A DNA stretch of 64,000 nucleotides from Tetrastigma voinierianum (taxonomy: Eukaryota > Streptophyta > Magnoliopsida > Vitales > Vitaceae): NCBI GenBank assembly GCA_016808115.1, contig JAEQBH010004667.1:42501-106500 (forward strand), written 5' to 3'. Shown here one piece after another: positions 14,269-24,889 of this stretch. The notes below the pieces were generated by a model. It was given only the letters and a program-made list of their open reading frames with translations. It had not been told where the DNA came from and did no database searches. Position numbers and translations under genes: made by a program. Numbering within the stretch: position 1 is the stretch's first letter; every line of letters starts with the position of its first letter.

Positions 14269-15534
14269 GTTAGACTTAGCTTCAAGCTTATCTGACACTA
14301 TCCACTTCACATAAGCATGACAACCCCATACTTTCATGTGAGAAAGATTTGGTTTCTTGTTAGTCCATATCTCATATGGCTTAACTTCAACTGACTTGGT
14401 TGGGACTCTATTCAAAATGTAAAGAATTGTTTCAAGTGCAAAACCCTATAAGGGTTTAGGTAGATCCACCTTGCCCATCATAGACCTCACCATGTCGAAC
14501 AGGATTCGATTTCTTCTTTCAGCCACACCATTGTATTGTGGCATGTAAGGTGGAGTCCATTGGGACAAGATCCCATGGTCCCTAAGATAATCCAGAAACT
14601 CTTGGCTTAACTATTCACCACCTCAATCTAATCTAAGTGATTTAATACATCTCCCAAGTTGTTTCTCTAACTCATTTATGAATTCTTTGAACTTTTCAAA
14701 GGCCTCAAACTTGTACCCCATAAGATACAAGTACCCATATCATGAATAGTCATCAATAAAGGTTATAAAGTAAATGAAACCACCTCTGGCATGCATGGAC
14801 ATAAGACCACATATATCAATATGTATTAGGTCTAATGGTCCACCTGCTCATTCACCCTTTCCATTAAAGGGTGACTTGGTCATCTTGCCTATTAAGCACG
14901 ATTCACATGTGTCAAATGATTAATAATCAAATGACCCCAAGCTACCACTCTTGTGTACCTTAGTCATGTACGTCTCACTTATATGGCCAAGACGACAATG
15001 CCATAAAAACGATGATTTCGAATTATTTCCTTTTTGTCTTTTATTGTCATTGACATTTAGAGTTGCATTTGACATATCCGATATATAAATCCCATTGCTT
15101 AAAGTACCACCAGCATAAAAGACATCATTTAACATAATGTAACAACCATTGTTACAAAAATTTAAATGAAGCCCTTTCTTGTTCAAATAGGAAACATAAA
15201 TAATGTTCTTTGTCATAGCTGTCACATAAAAGCAACTATCCAAATTTAAACAAAGTCCACTATGGAGGTTCAAAACATAAGTCCTAATAACAACAACTGC
15301 AACTATTGCACCAATGTCGACTCGAAGGTCGGACACTCCCTTTGTGAACTTCCTTTTGTTCCTTAGGCCCTACATATCATTGCATATGTGTGAGCCACAA
15401 TCGGTATCTAATACCCAAAGGTTGTCACGAGAAACTGTATTAACCTCAATGACATAAATATCTAAAGATGATGGTGCATCATATGCCACCTTCTTCTTCG
15501 ACCAGAACATCTCAAAAATAACCTTCTTGTCTTA
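14269..15534 (-). pseudogene. Copia-2 protease end, GAG-pre-integrase and integrase
   Basis: On the minus strand, retropepsin is marked by WVLDTDCGSHICNDM (about 15412-15368), where copia elements normally have D-T-G; here the third residue is D. Next comes GAG-pre-integrase, with LWHCRLGHISETYM in the 15336-14920 frame, then integrase with HIDICG (first catalytic Asp, about 14830), DYS-stop-YGYLYLMG (about 14745), LD-stop-GGE (second Asp, about 14630) and NGVAERRN (catalytic Glu, about 14540). SHMKVWGCHAYVKW ends the block at the A1 insertion. Two of the stops replace codons that are usually CGA (Arg), consistent with CpG deamination. Catalytic residues survive but the frame is broken. Confidence 0.9.
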
Positions 15535-16069
15535 TTATTTTACCTAATAGTATTATATTCTATTATAAATTTTTATTTTATTTATTTGTTATTTTATCAG
15601 TTTTAAGTGATAGAAATAAAGGTTTTTAAAGTGAAAAATTAAAATAAAACCGGAATTAATACAAGAGTCAAGGTTAAATTGGTAAAATGTCAAAATGAGG
15701 ACCTAAAGGTCATAAATGAAGAAGAGTATATGCCAAAGTAGAAATGTGATAAGTTAATATGCAAATGAAATAGAAATGAAGGGCTTTAATGCAAAAATAA
15801 AAAAAGAAAGCAAAAAAGGGGAAGGCAAAACAAGGCCTTATACAATATGAGAATAAGACCAAATTTGTCTATAAAGGCAGAGATCATTTCATTTGGGCAA
15901 AAGGAGCTAGGGCCGTGATTGAGAAAAGTGAAGAAGCCATCTTTAGGACTCTACTCTGTTCTTGAAGAGGAACAGTTAGCTGAAGCTAGAGGAGTGTCTA
16001 ACAAAAGATTAAGGTATGGATACTGCCCAAGCTCGGGGTATGGATTCACTTATTCGCTTGTTAGAACCT

Positions 16070-16191
<122 letters not shown>

Positions 16192-17471
16192 TGAGTTAGA
16201 GTTCAAGCAGCCTTTTTGCTTTGATTAGGATTGGTTTTAAGGAATTTTCAGATAAAGGGAAATGTCAGTTTTAGGAAAATGTCATAAAATTTCAAACCCT
16301 ACATTTTGTTTTGGCTTATACATAGCCATCACTCATCCAAATTGAGTGATTCAAATTTCTGGGTAAACTAGACTTCAAGGAGAACAAATTTCCTTGAAAT
16401 AAGTATATTCACCAGACTTACTGACCTGCAAATTCACAGCGGAAGCCTATTTTCCGCAAATTCGTTCTTGCTTTTAAAATAATTTAGTGTTTGGTACACA
16501 TAAGCTTGTGCCATAAGTTGAGTTTTCACTATCCAAATTGAAAGTGATTCAAATTTATGGGTAAACTAGACTTAGGAACAAATTTATTGAAATAAGTGTA
16601 TTCAAATTCGACCTCTATCGACCACAAATTCGCTGCAAGTGAAGCTCTATTTTCGCAAATTCGGTTCGTTTGAAAATAGAGAAGTCCCTATTGTTTAGAT
16701 TATATCTAGTTTTGCTTGGCACTTGATGATTCCAATTTTAAATAAAATAGATTCATAGAGGAACAATGGACACGGGCTGAAGTCAGTAAAATATGGCCTT
16801 ATTCGTTCCTTTAAAAATTTGACAAGTGAAGGTATTGGCTAGAATCCACCAACCAAAAAAACACTAGCTCGCATGACTAATTTTTCTTTGTTTATTCTTC
16901 CTGAATGATGTATTTATGATGGATTAGGGGTCGATGATATTAAAACCTACCAAGATCAAGATTCAAGGATAGAGACCAAAATCGACAACCTTTGGTTTGT
17001 CATACTTCTTATTGCTTTTAAGTTTAGTGTTTGCTTATCAAACATATCTAGAATGTTTGTTATGAAATCAGTGTTTTTGGTTTGAACCAGTTAAATCTGA
17101 AATGTTTGACAAACATCAACATATGTGCTTCTACTTGAACCATAAATGAATTTGTCTCGAGTGTTGGTTAATTCTAATTTATAAAATGAACTATGTAGGC
17201 AAATACACTGATTGACGTATGTACAAACAAATCCGTCGAGAATGTTAATCAGGACAGGAAATGTGAAATGGTATCAGAAATTCTACTAATTACTATTAAT
17301 GCCCTTAAGAGAATGTTAACTCCGTCATGTTCTGAGTTAGTGGGATATTGTATACTAATATACAATGTAGCAAAAGATCGCAAACTAAACAGATTTATAG
17401 TGTCACATCGATCCACAAATTAAAGAGACAAAGATTTATGTTCCCCAATCGCCACACGATGTCAAAGTAGG

Positions 17472-19378
17472 TGTCTTATTTTTCTTCTTTTATTTTTTTC
17501 CTTTATTTATTTCTGTTTACTATAAACTATAAACTTGTTCATTCATATATTGTTAAACATTTAACTCGAAATATATTCTGTAGCAGCAGATTACAAAATA
17601 TATTCAAACTCCATAAATGGGAGTGTTCAACATATACAAACTTTACATTGCTTACAAAAGCAAAAACATATACAAAATATACCAAAAAGGTCCTCAGTGG
17701 GTACCTAGTATTGCATTGGCCTTGGTTGCTGATGCGGATTGTACTAACTTCTATTTCCTTCTTCTGTACCTACACGGATGAAACACCCGTGCTAAACTTA
17801 TAGTTTAGTTGGAATAATACTCATGGACGACCCTTAATAATTAAGGATTATCGCACTTTAGACACGTGCATATACATCTAACATATCATATATTTATACA
17901 CATGCTTATACATATCTTATACTTACTTATCATATCATGTTTCATTTCTTATCATCGTTCATATACATTTTACTTTGTTCTTGCATGTACTTCACATCAC
18001 ATAGCAAGTATGCTTCTCATATCATTTCTTATCATGTCATTTATCATATTCAAATCATTTGCATATTCTTGTCATTTGTTTTATGTTTCATTCCTGCATA
18101 TATCTTAGAAGTGGATACGGGAAACTATAAGGGCCGAAGGCACCACATTATCAGATGGAGATAATGACTTATAAGGGCCTCGGCTGTAATAACCTAAATC
18201 CAGGGCCAACTGATCAGTATGCTCAGAGATTCTTATCCCTAATAGCATGCTAATCTTATCCCTCTACCAGTTCTAAGTGATAATCCATTTTTATTTCATT
18301 TTCAAGACATATATCATAGTATCCCCACAACACTACAGTTATTCCTAAGAATCATATGCTTGTTCATTATTCATATTCTTATCATATACATGTTTGAAAA
18401 AGTCATATTATTCAGATAGACAACACATAAGTATTTGCATGCATAAACCAATAACAATGAAATTGATGGTGGACATGTTATTAATAGGTACCAAGGTATG
18501 ATACAAGATCAACAGAGGCGTGGCTCATTCATTCTCTATCTGCTCTAATCACGATACTATTATATGTCTTACTGAGCTTGTTATATTGTTCTTAAACACA
18601 TTAGCAAATGAGGGCAAGAAACAATGTTTGCCCAACGACTGGATCGCTGAGGTACATAACATTTTTCATATAATTTTTATACTTGTACGAACCCTTTCAT
18701 TCACTTATTAGGATCCTCATTAATCCAATTGATGATCAAGTAGGAATTAATGGAATAGTAAGAACCAAAACATGACTTGGTGCAAGCCCGGCGAAGTAAT
18801 GCTATGCCTAGTAGAGGTTCGCTCAGACGAAAGACCGCACGCCTAAAGTGTAACCAAAAAGTGTGTAGAAATTCTAGCCTCTGCCCGGGCCTAGGCGTGC
18901 ACTCCTACACCTTAGGCTGCAGGGTGTCGAAAGGTAAACATAAATGGACCAATTTTGGCCCTGGATTTCCAAACCAAAATTCCATACCTGGATTTCTCTT
19001 CTCCTTCTCTTCTTATCTTCTCTTCTCTTCTTCTTCCACCGGATGTCGTAACCTTCAAAGCTAAAAATGAAGTTTCCTAAGGCCATGTTTGGTCTTATCC
19101 AAATTTGATATCAATTTTTATCTCTTGCATTTACGTCCTTCTATTCCATTCTATTTGCAATTCAAACTTATCAATATTTCTATATGGGCATATAAACTTC
19201 TTGTGTTATGACCTTTAGTCCCGACCGATAACCACTAATTTACCCTTGGCCTTTGTATTAATCTCAGGTTTTTATCCTTTTTCACTTTTTGTACTTAAAT
19301 TCCAAAAAATGAAATTTTTACTTATATTATACCTGAAACATGTAATAAAATTGTCAGGGTATAATTTTGAATGTTACA
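17472..19378 (-). mobile_element. Solo LTR A3 inserted in reverse inside A2
   Basis: Reading the minus strand from 19378 gives TGTAACATTCAAAATTATACC and then the same order of landmarks as the A1 start, including GATTAATACAAAGGCCAAGG and AAAGGTCATAACAC. A2 stops matching A1 at about 17471 and resumes at 19379 (GTATCGGTAGTG against GCATCGGTAGTG in A1). The block is therefore an inverted, diverged relative of A1. The frames at 17471-18164 are inside it and show no protein motif. The left end is approximate. Confidence 0.75.
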
Positions 19379-20440
19379 GTATCGGTAGTGTACACAAATG
19401 AAAATGTAAAATAACCAGTCCGTAGCCCAACAACATAGTATTGAGTTATTAAATGTTTATACCCAGGCTGCGGCCGAGCGAGAAATTTGTGTCAATGATT
19501 AGTTATCTTACGCACGAAAGTTTCGGTTAAGATTCACCATTTTTAAAGGAAAAATGATTAATAATTGTGTGGATTGTGAATTAATTTGTGACAAGAATAA
19601 TAACATGGGAGCATGAAGATGAGAATTATTGTATTTCTATATTTGAGACAAAATGAAAGTATGTTAAACTACTATAAAAAGGTATATTTATAAATATTGC
19701 ATGGATCACATGAATAGTATGTTGAAAGGTTGTTTGGAAAATATGTTAAATGTTTTTTAGATGATTAAATGATGCATATAGCAAAAGTTAATTGTTGTGC
19801 ATCTATATGTGGTAAAATTGTTTGAAATGAGAATAGAAATACAAAGAACCACTAAGCAAGAAATGCTTAGCGCGTTGGCTTTCCACGCGCAGGTACCGAG
19901 TAGATAGTGGAAGGGCCAAGAAGACCACGATTACTTGAAGTCATGCGATCAAATGCGTGTGGGTGTAAGTAAATGCTCCGTCTCATGCATACACTTCATT
20001 CCATGATGTCATGTGACTAATTTGTATTGAAATCAAAAGATGCAAAGATCTTCATAAGAAGATCATATTTTTAATTTTTATCATGGAATGTACTTTACAT
20101 TGTGAATTTTCAAAGATTAGAGGTGAACTTTGAAAAATATTTTTGTAAATGATTTGGAAAGGCCATGGAAATGTCGTTTTGTATAAATATTGTACTAAAG
20201 TATAGTTATGGGCCCTCTTGAAAAGATATAATGCATACCTCTTATATTAATGAATGTGAATAAGTAGTGATATCATATTCACATATATAAATATGATTAA
20301 ATGGATATTAAATATCCTATGTATGAGAATGGAGTAAATGTTTTGAGAGCGATAAATGGATTTAGGGGTCCAAGCGTCCTCGGGTCGATCGGTGATCGGG
20401 TCGGGTGGTCGAGCGCGCAGCGGACTCATATAAGCCCTTG

Positions 20441-21208
20441 CAATTCTAACATTGGCCTTATTTGCCACAATGGAAGCAAGTATCCTTTAAGTCTCCTTAG
20501 CCTTCTTCTTAGCTGCACCTTCCTTTTTGCTTGGTGATTTTTCTCTTCTTCTTGTTCTTATAACTCTTCTTAGAGCAGGAAGGATCCCTGACATCACGAT
20601 TTTACACTTCCTTCTTCAAGGTGGGTTCAACTATTTTAAGCAAGTTGATGGCTAAGGTATAGATGTCTCTTTATTGTTCGATTCGCCAGTTGACACAGGC
20701 GTGCAAAACTATCGGGTAAACCAGCCATAATCAAGTCTATACTTAATTCATTATCCATACCAAAACCTAGATTATCCAACCTTACAATATATCCATTCAT
20801 CTTCTGTGCGTATTGTGTTAGAGACGTCCCCTCTTGCATCTTTGAGTGAAAGAGCAGTTTAGAGACCTCGAACCTTTCAGATCTCACTTGCTCATGAAAC
20901 AACTCCTTTAAATAAATGACTATGGCATGAGCTGTCATAGCCTCATGCTTTTTCTAAAGCTCTGGTGACATAGATGCTAGCATGATACATGTGGCAATCA
21001 CATTGTCATCCATATGTTTCTAATATGCATTATGATATTCGTCAGAATCATCGATAACGAGGGGATTACGGGAGTGGGCCATCGGACATGGCTATTCTCT
21101 CTGCGCCTTGAGAAGCAGGTTCCTCAAGTTCCTTAGCCATTCCATGAAGTTGGCACCGGTCAATTTATTTATATCCAATATTGATCGTAAATTCACTGTT
21201 GATGACAT
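20441..21208 (-). pseudogene. Copia-2 gag (UBN2/retrotran_gag-like) with zinc knuckle
   Basis: The ATG at 21208 opens MSSTVNLRSILDINKLTGAN, the typical start of a plant copia Gag. The frame 20938-20636 carries YLKELFHEQVRSERFEVSK and SLTQYAQKMNGYI, matching the helical UBN2-type Gag core. A zinc knuckle near 20490-20465 reads CFHCGK followed by a stop, then NCK; the His of the CCHC motif is lost. The block stops at the A2 insertion. Gag would package element RNA in cytoplasmic particles; this copy cannot. Confidence 0.88.
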
Positions 21209-21230
21209 GGTTTGATTATAACAACCTAGA

Positions 21231-21697
21231 TGTAAAAGTGATCATGTTAGATTGTACTTTAAAAGTGCATAATTATAACGGCTTGATAATTACGCATTAT
21301 AGCACCTTGTTGTGCAGATCAATGGCCCTCACTATTTGATCGGGATAACTTTTATGGAAGTTCTCCTAGTGGGTCGATATCGATATCACGAGAATGACCT
21401 TGGGTTTGCAGGCAGGCCACCTTAGATCAAAGAGTGAGTATCTTGTCACATACTAGTACAATCCTATCCAACTATCGAATCCAATGTTATCAACTTTTTA
21501 TGTATGCGCCATCATTGGGTTATCAACTCTTGATGTGCGTAAATCTCATGTACAATTACCCAACTACGTCTCTATCCACATTAACCTTGGATTTGCCCAA
21601 CAAGCTAAGAAGTCTAGTTAAGGCTAACCCACTAATCAAGAAAACTCATTTCCATGGATAGAACATATCCTTGTGGAGAGGGCTTGGGTTTACCCAA
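21231..21697 (-). repeat. Copia-2 5' LTR, inner part
   Basis: This lies between the Copia-2 gag start and the Athila-1 left target-site copy CCCAA (21693-21697). The minus strand ends near TCACTTTTACA (21231), followed by a leader ending at the gag ATG. The outer part of the same LTR is at 62637-62792. Together they make about 620 bp, a normal copia LTR size. A clear tRNA-Met primer site is not visible. Confidence 0.65.
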
Positions 21698-22044
21698 TGA
21701 TGAGTCCAAAAACTCATTAGATTTTTAATCCATTTTTCTGAATTTATAATGAGAATAATGATGAATTATGCGAAGCGATAATTAACTAAAAATTCCAATT
21801 TGCGGGAAAATACGTGAAAATCAAATTTTAGCAAAATCATAAAAATAAGCTGTTGTAATGAGGGTGAAGTCAAAATTAGATTTAAGTTGGCAGAGCTATT
21901 ACGGTTTCAGGCAATTTCAAGTCAAACATCAACATTGGCTTTGAAGGCGAAGAATGAACAAGTGAAGTCGTGACTTGAAGAAAGAAGTTGAGATGAAGAG
22001 ATGACTTGAGTCGAAGTTAAAAGCAATCAAATGAAAAAAGTTCA

Positions 22045-23015
22045 TGTCGCGACATCATGCGATGTCGCGACACCAGAATAAATGATGTCGTGATACCACC
22101 ATGGTCGCGGCGAAGAGTATCTTCAAAGCCCACGAAACGGCCTTCTCAAGTAAAGAAGTCGCAACTACTTTTGAAGAAGGGACTTGATATCGCGACCTTG
22201 TGATGTGAAGAATAACACGAGGTACATATGAAACTCCAAATCAGACGACCCGAGAATTAATGAAGGCGATGATGTCGCGACACCACTTCGAGGTCGCGTG
22301 GGGTGAAAGCAAGCGGTAGACATGGAGAGTGTGATATAGGAATGAAATTAGCGACCAAGATTTTCCAAGAGAGTAAACATGGAGTCGTGAGTTAGAAGAG
22401 ATAAGCGACATCAACGAATCGAAGAATTGGCGACATCATTCGAATTTATGTCGCGACATCGATTACAAAGAATAGAGGTCGCGGCGTCATTTCAGTGTAA
22501 GCGACATCGATTTACAAAGAATAAGTGTGACATCATTCGATGGAGTCGTGACATCGATTACAATGAAAGAAGGTCGCGACGTCAGCCGATGTCGTGACAT
22601 CAGTTGCGAAGAATGGAGTCAGCGACATCATTTAAACTGTCATGACGTCATATCAAGAGATCTTTGAAGACAAGTCACGACAAAGAAAAAGCCACGACAT
22701 CAAAGGCTCATAAGCATAACATTGAAGTCGACGTGTGTGATTGAAGTCGCGACCTCCAAAGAGCTCCTGTCTGAAGGTGAAGTCGCGGCGTCATTCGATT
22801 AATTGGCGATCATCAATTACAAGCGAGAGAAATTCGCGGCGTCATTTAGCGGTCGCGACATCATATCCAATGGGTGTTAAAGGCAAGTCGCGACGTATGA
22901 TTGAAGTCGCGACATCAAAACAGCTCATAAGCAGAACAGTGAAGTCGCGACGTGAAAGAGAGTTCGCGACATCAAGTCAAGGTCGCGGCAGCACAAATGG
23001 GTCGCGGCGTAGATA
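22045..23015. repeat. GTCGCGAC(ATC) motif array in the Athila-1 5' LTR
   Basis: I count twelve exact TCGCGAC heptamers in this stretch, plus many one-base variants such as GTCGTGAC, GTCGCGGC and GTCACGAC. Spacing is irregular (about 20-120 bp). The core ATGTCGCGACAT is palindromic (22045-22056). TCGTGAC and TCACGAC variants are what CpG methylation decay would produce. The array ends about 65 bp before the TATA box, so it occupies the U3 promoter-proximal region. Confidence 0.85.
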
Positions 23016-23081
23016 AACAAATGGGCGATTATTTTGAAACCCGCAAAGAGTGCGCCGAAGTTGGAATTTGAAATCAGAACT

Positions 23082-23091
23082 CTATAAATAG
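23082..23091 (+). promoter_or_regulatory. Putative TATA box of the Athila-1 5' LTR
   Basis: CTATAAATAG lies just downstream of the motif array and upstream of a GACTC...CTCGAGAAAGAGAG stretch and a C+T-rich tract, the usual U3/R arrangement. The 3' LTR has ACATAAATAG at the same place (51179-51188), so the first T is lost there. Confidence 0.7.
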
Positions 23092-24504
23092 CGGTACTCG
23101 AGAAGCGACTCTTGGCGGCTCGAGAAAGAGAGTCACGAGGTAGTAGAGAACAATTGTATTTTAATTTTTGTTTCTTTTCTTTTCTTTTTTCTTTGTTTCT
23201 TTGTTATTTTAGATTAGATTAAAAGTAGATTGTTATTTCATTTTGAATTTGGATGCGGATGTTAGTTGTTGAAGTTACCAGGCTGAATGCAGAATGTTAT
23301 TTTCTTCAAATTCTTGCTGAGTTAAGTTTGAAGTCAAACAAATTTTGAATTGAACACCAGTTTCAATTCTGATGATTCTTTTGATCGGGGAATACGTTAG
23401 TGTAATGAAGTAATTTAGAAACCCGACTTCGTTGAATTTTTACATTGTTAGAATTTATCTTCCCTCTGAGAAATTTATCAGGAATCCTCTTGAACTTGAT
23501 CTTGAATCACTTCTTGGTTTTGTTTATTTATTTTGTATCTGATCCAAATATTAGTGTCTATCACCTTAATACAGTTGTTTCCTTTCTGATTTCAAGAGGC
23601 TCTGCGAGTGACACAGAGAGGCATTCTAGAGTTTTGAACAATTTCTCAAGGGTATGCGAACCTAATATTGAGGATCCTAATAGACTCTGTGAATTTTTAA
23701 TCAATAAATCTTCTTCTCACTTGGCTTAGAGAATGAGTTGAATGACTTATCAATTAAAATATGAGGTAGAGTTACGCCTCGGTCGAGCAGTAAGTTGATC
23801 AGTGTTAACGGATCTAATCGAAAGAATGAAGCTGTTCCAATTTTGAGGATGAAACCGGTATAGTGTAAACCCATTACTTAACCTATGTCTTAGGAGCTAA
23901 GGTTTTACAGTCCATGTTCGGGGTATAGTATTGAAAGAAAAATACCCGGAATAAGACGGTCGGATTAAAAGTAGTTATCTAATCTCACGTCTTGAAAAGA
24001 ACGGGAAGATTAGATGATGAAATGTCGTTAAGGGAGAAATCCACATGGCATTACCATCTTCCTTGGATGGATTCTAAATGCGAGGTTCATGAAGCAAAGG
24101 ATTACGAGTTATCTGCGGGGTGATGTTTCACAGTAAATTTGTATTTTCAATGCATCCCTTTAAAGTAGCGACCGATTACATTTCTTTAATTTTTATTTTA
24201 GTTTAAGCATTATTTCATTTGTTCTTAGTTTCATATCTTTATTCAATCATTATTTTAAAGGTTGCATAGGAATTTATAATTGCATTTCATAGTTGAATAG
24301 TATAGAGCTTGAGTAGTCAGGGAAGTTGATTGAGAATTCTTGAGATCTCTGTGGGATCGATATCTGGACTTAAATCCACTTTATTACTTGTTCGACCTAT
24401 ACCTTGCGGAAGTCATGGATCAAAACCATAAAGAAATTTAGCTACTCTTAAAAACCGTTTTTTAATGGAGTATAATTACGAAGAAATATAACAAACAAGT
24501 TTCA

Positions 24505-24522
24505 TGGAATTATTATTAGGGG
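24505..24522 (+). other. Degraded primer-site-like copy inside the LTR
   Basis: TGGAATTATTATTAGGGG here and TGGCATTATTGCTGGGG in the 3' LTR (62432-62448) resemble the TGGCACCGTTACCGGGG copy found 120 bp downstream. About 65 bp following each copy are also alike (GTCAATAGTCCTTGGGTAAT against ATAACAGTCCTTAGGTAAT). Confidence 0.6.
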
Positions 24523-24625
24523 TTAGTCGGTAGTCAGCAGGTAATAGCGTTTATAAATTTGTGTTTATGTTTTGATCCATCACTCACACTTACATAGTGG
24601 GAGAATTAGCATAAGAACCAGTTTT

Positions 24626-24642
24626 TGGCACCGTTACCGGGG
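24626..24642 (+). other. Athila/Tat-type primer-binding-site-like sequence inside the LTR
   Basis: TGGCACCGTTACCGGGG closely resembles the TGGCGCCGTTGCCGGGG primer site known just outside the 5' LTR of Athila/Tat elements. Here the same sequence also occurs in the 3' LTR (62552-62568) followed by the same 63 bp up to the CA end. It is therefore within the present LTR, not outside it. Confidence 0.75.
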
Positions 24643-24889
24643 ATTAGATAACAGTCCTTGAGTAATGATGTCATAAATTGGTGTATATCTTATGTACAAT
24701 GAACAAGTTTTTATTGGATTCTTGGGAGTCGAAGAATTAGTTAGATCAATATTCGACGAGAAAGAAGGAAATACTAATTTGGACATTTTAAGAAAAGAAC
24801 AAAATAGCTTTCAGCGATGACTACATTAGTCACTAATTTTTAACAAACCATGTTGAAAATATTTGTTAGGTTTAGTATACTATTAATAT

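Larger units (their letters stand above)
21698..24705 (+). repeat. Athila-1 5' LTR
   Basis: TG...CA ends, 3008 bp. It matches the 3' LTR (49760-51993 plus 61816-62631) along its whole length, including TGATGA[GA]TCCAAAAACTCATTAG at the start and CTTATGTACAATGAACA at the end. It contains a GTCGCGAC motif array, a TATA box, a C+T-rich region (about 23160-23210), and two primer-site-like sequences near its 3' end. Frames at 22741-23016 and 23445-23729 lie in this LTR and show no protein motif. Confidence 0.9.

Noticed and set aside
17866..18164. Hydrophobic frames that look membrane-like
   Set aside because: Low-complexity AT-rich LTR sequence (A3) gives Phe/Ile/Ser-rich peptides by chance.
22060..23015. 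CRISPR-like array of short repeats
   Set aside because: Spacing is irregular, repeats are variable, the array is in an LTR of a plant-type element, and there are no cas genes.
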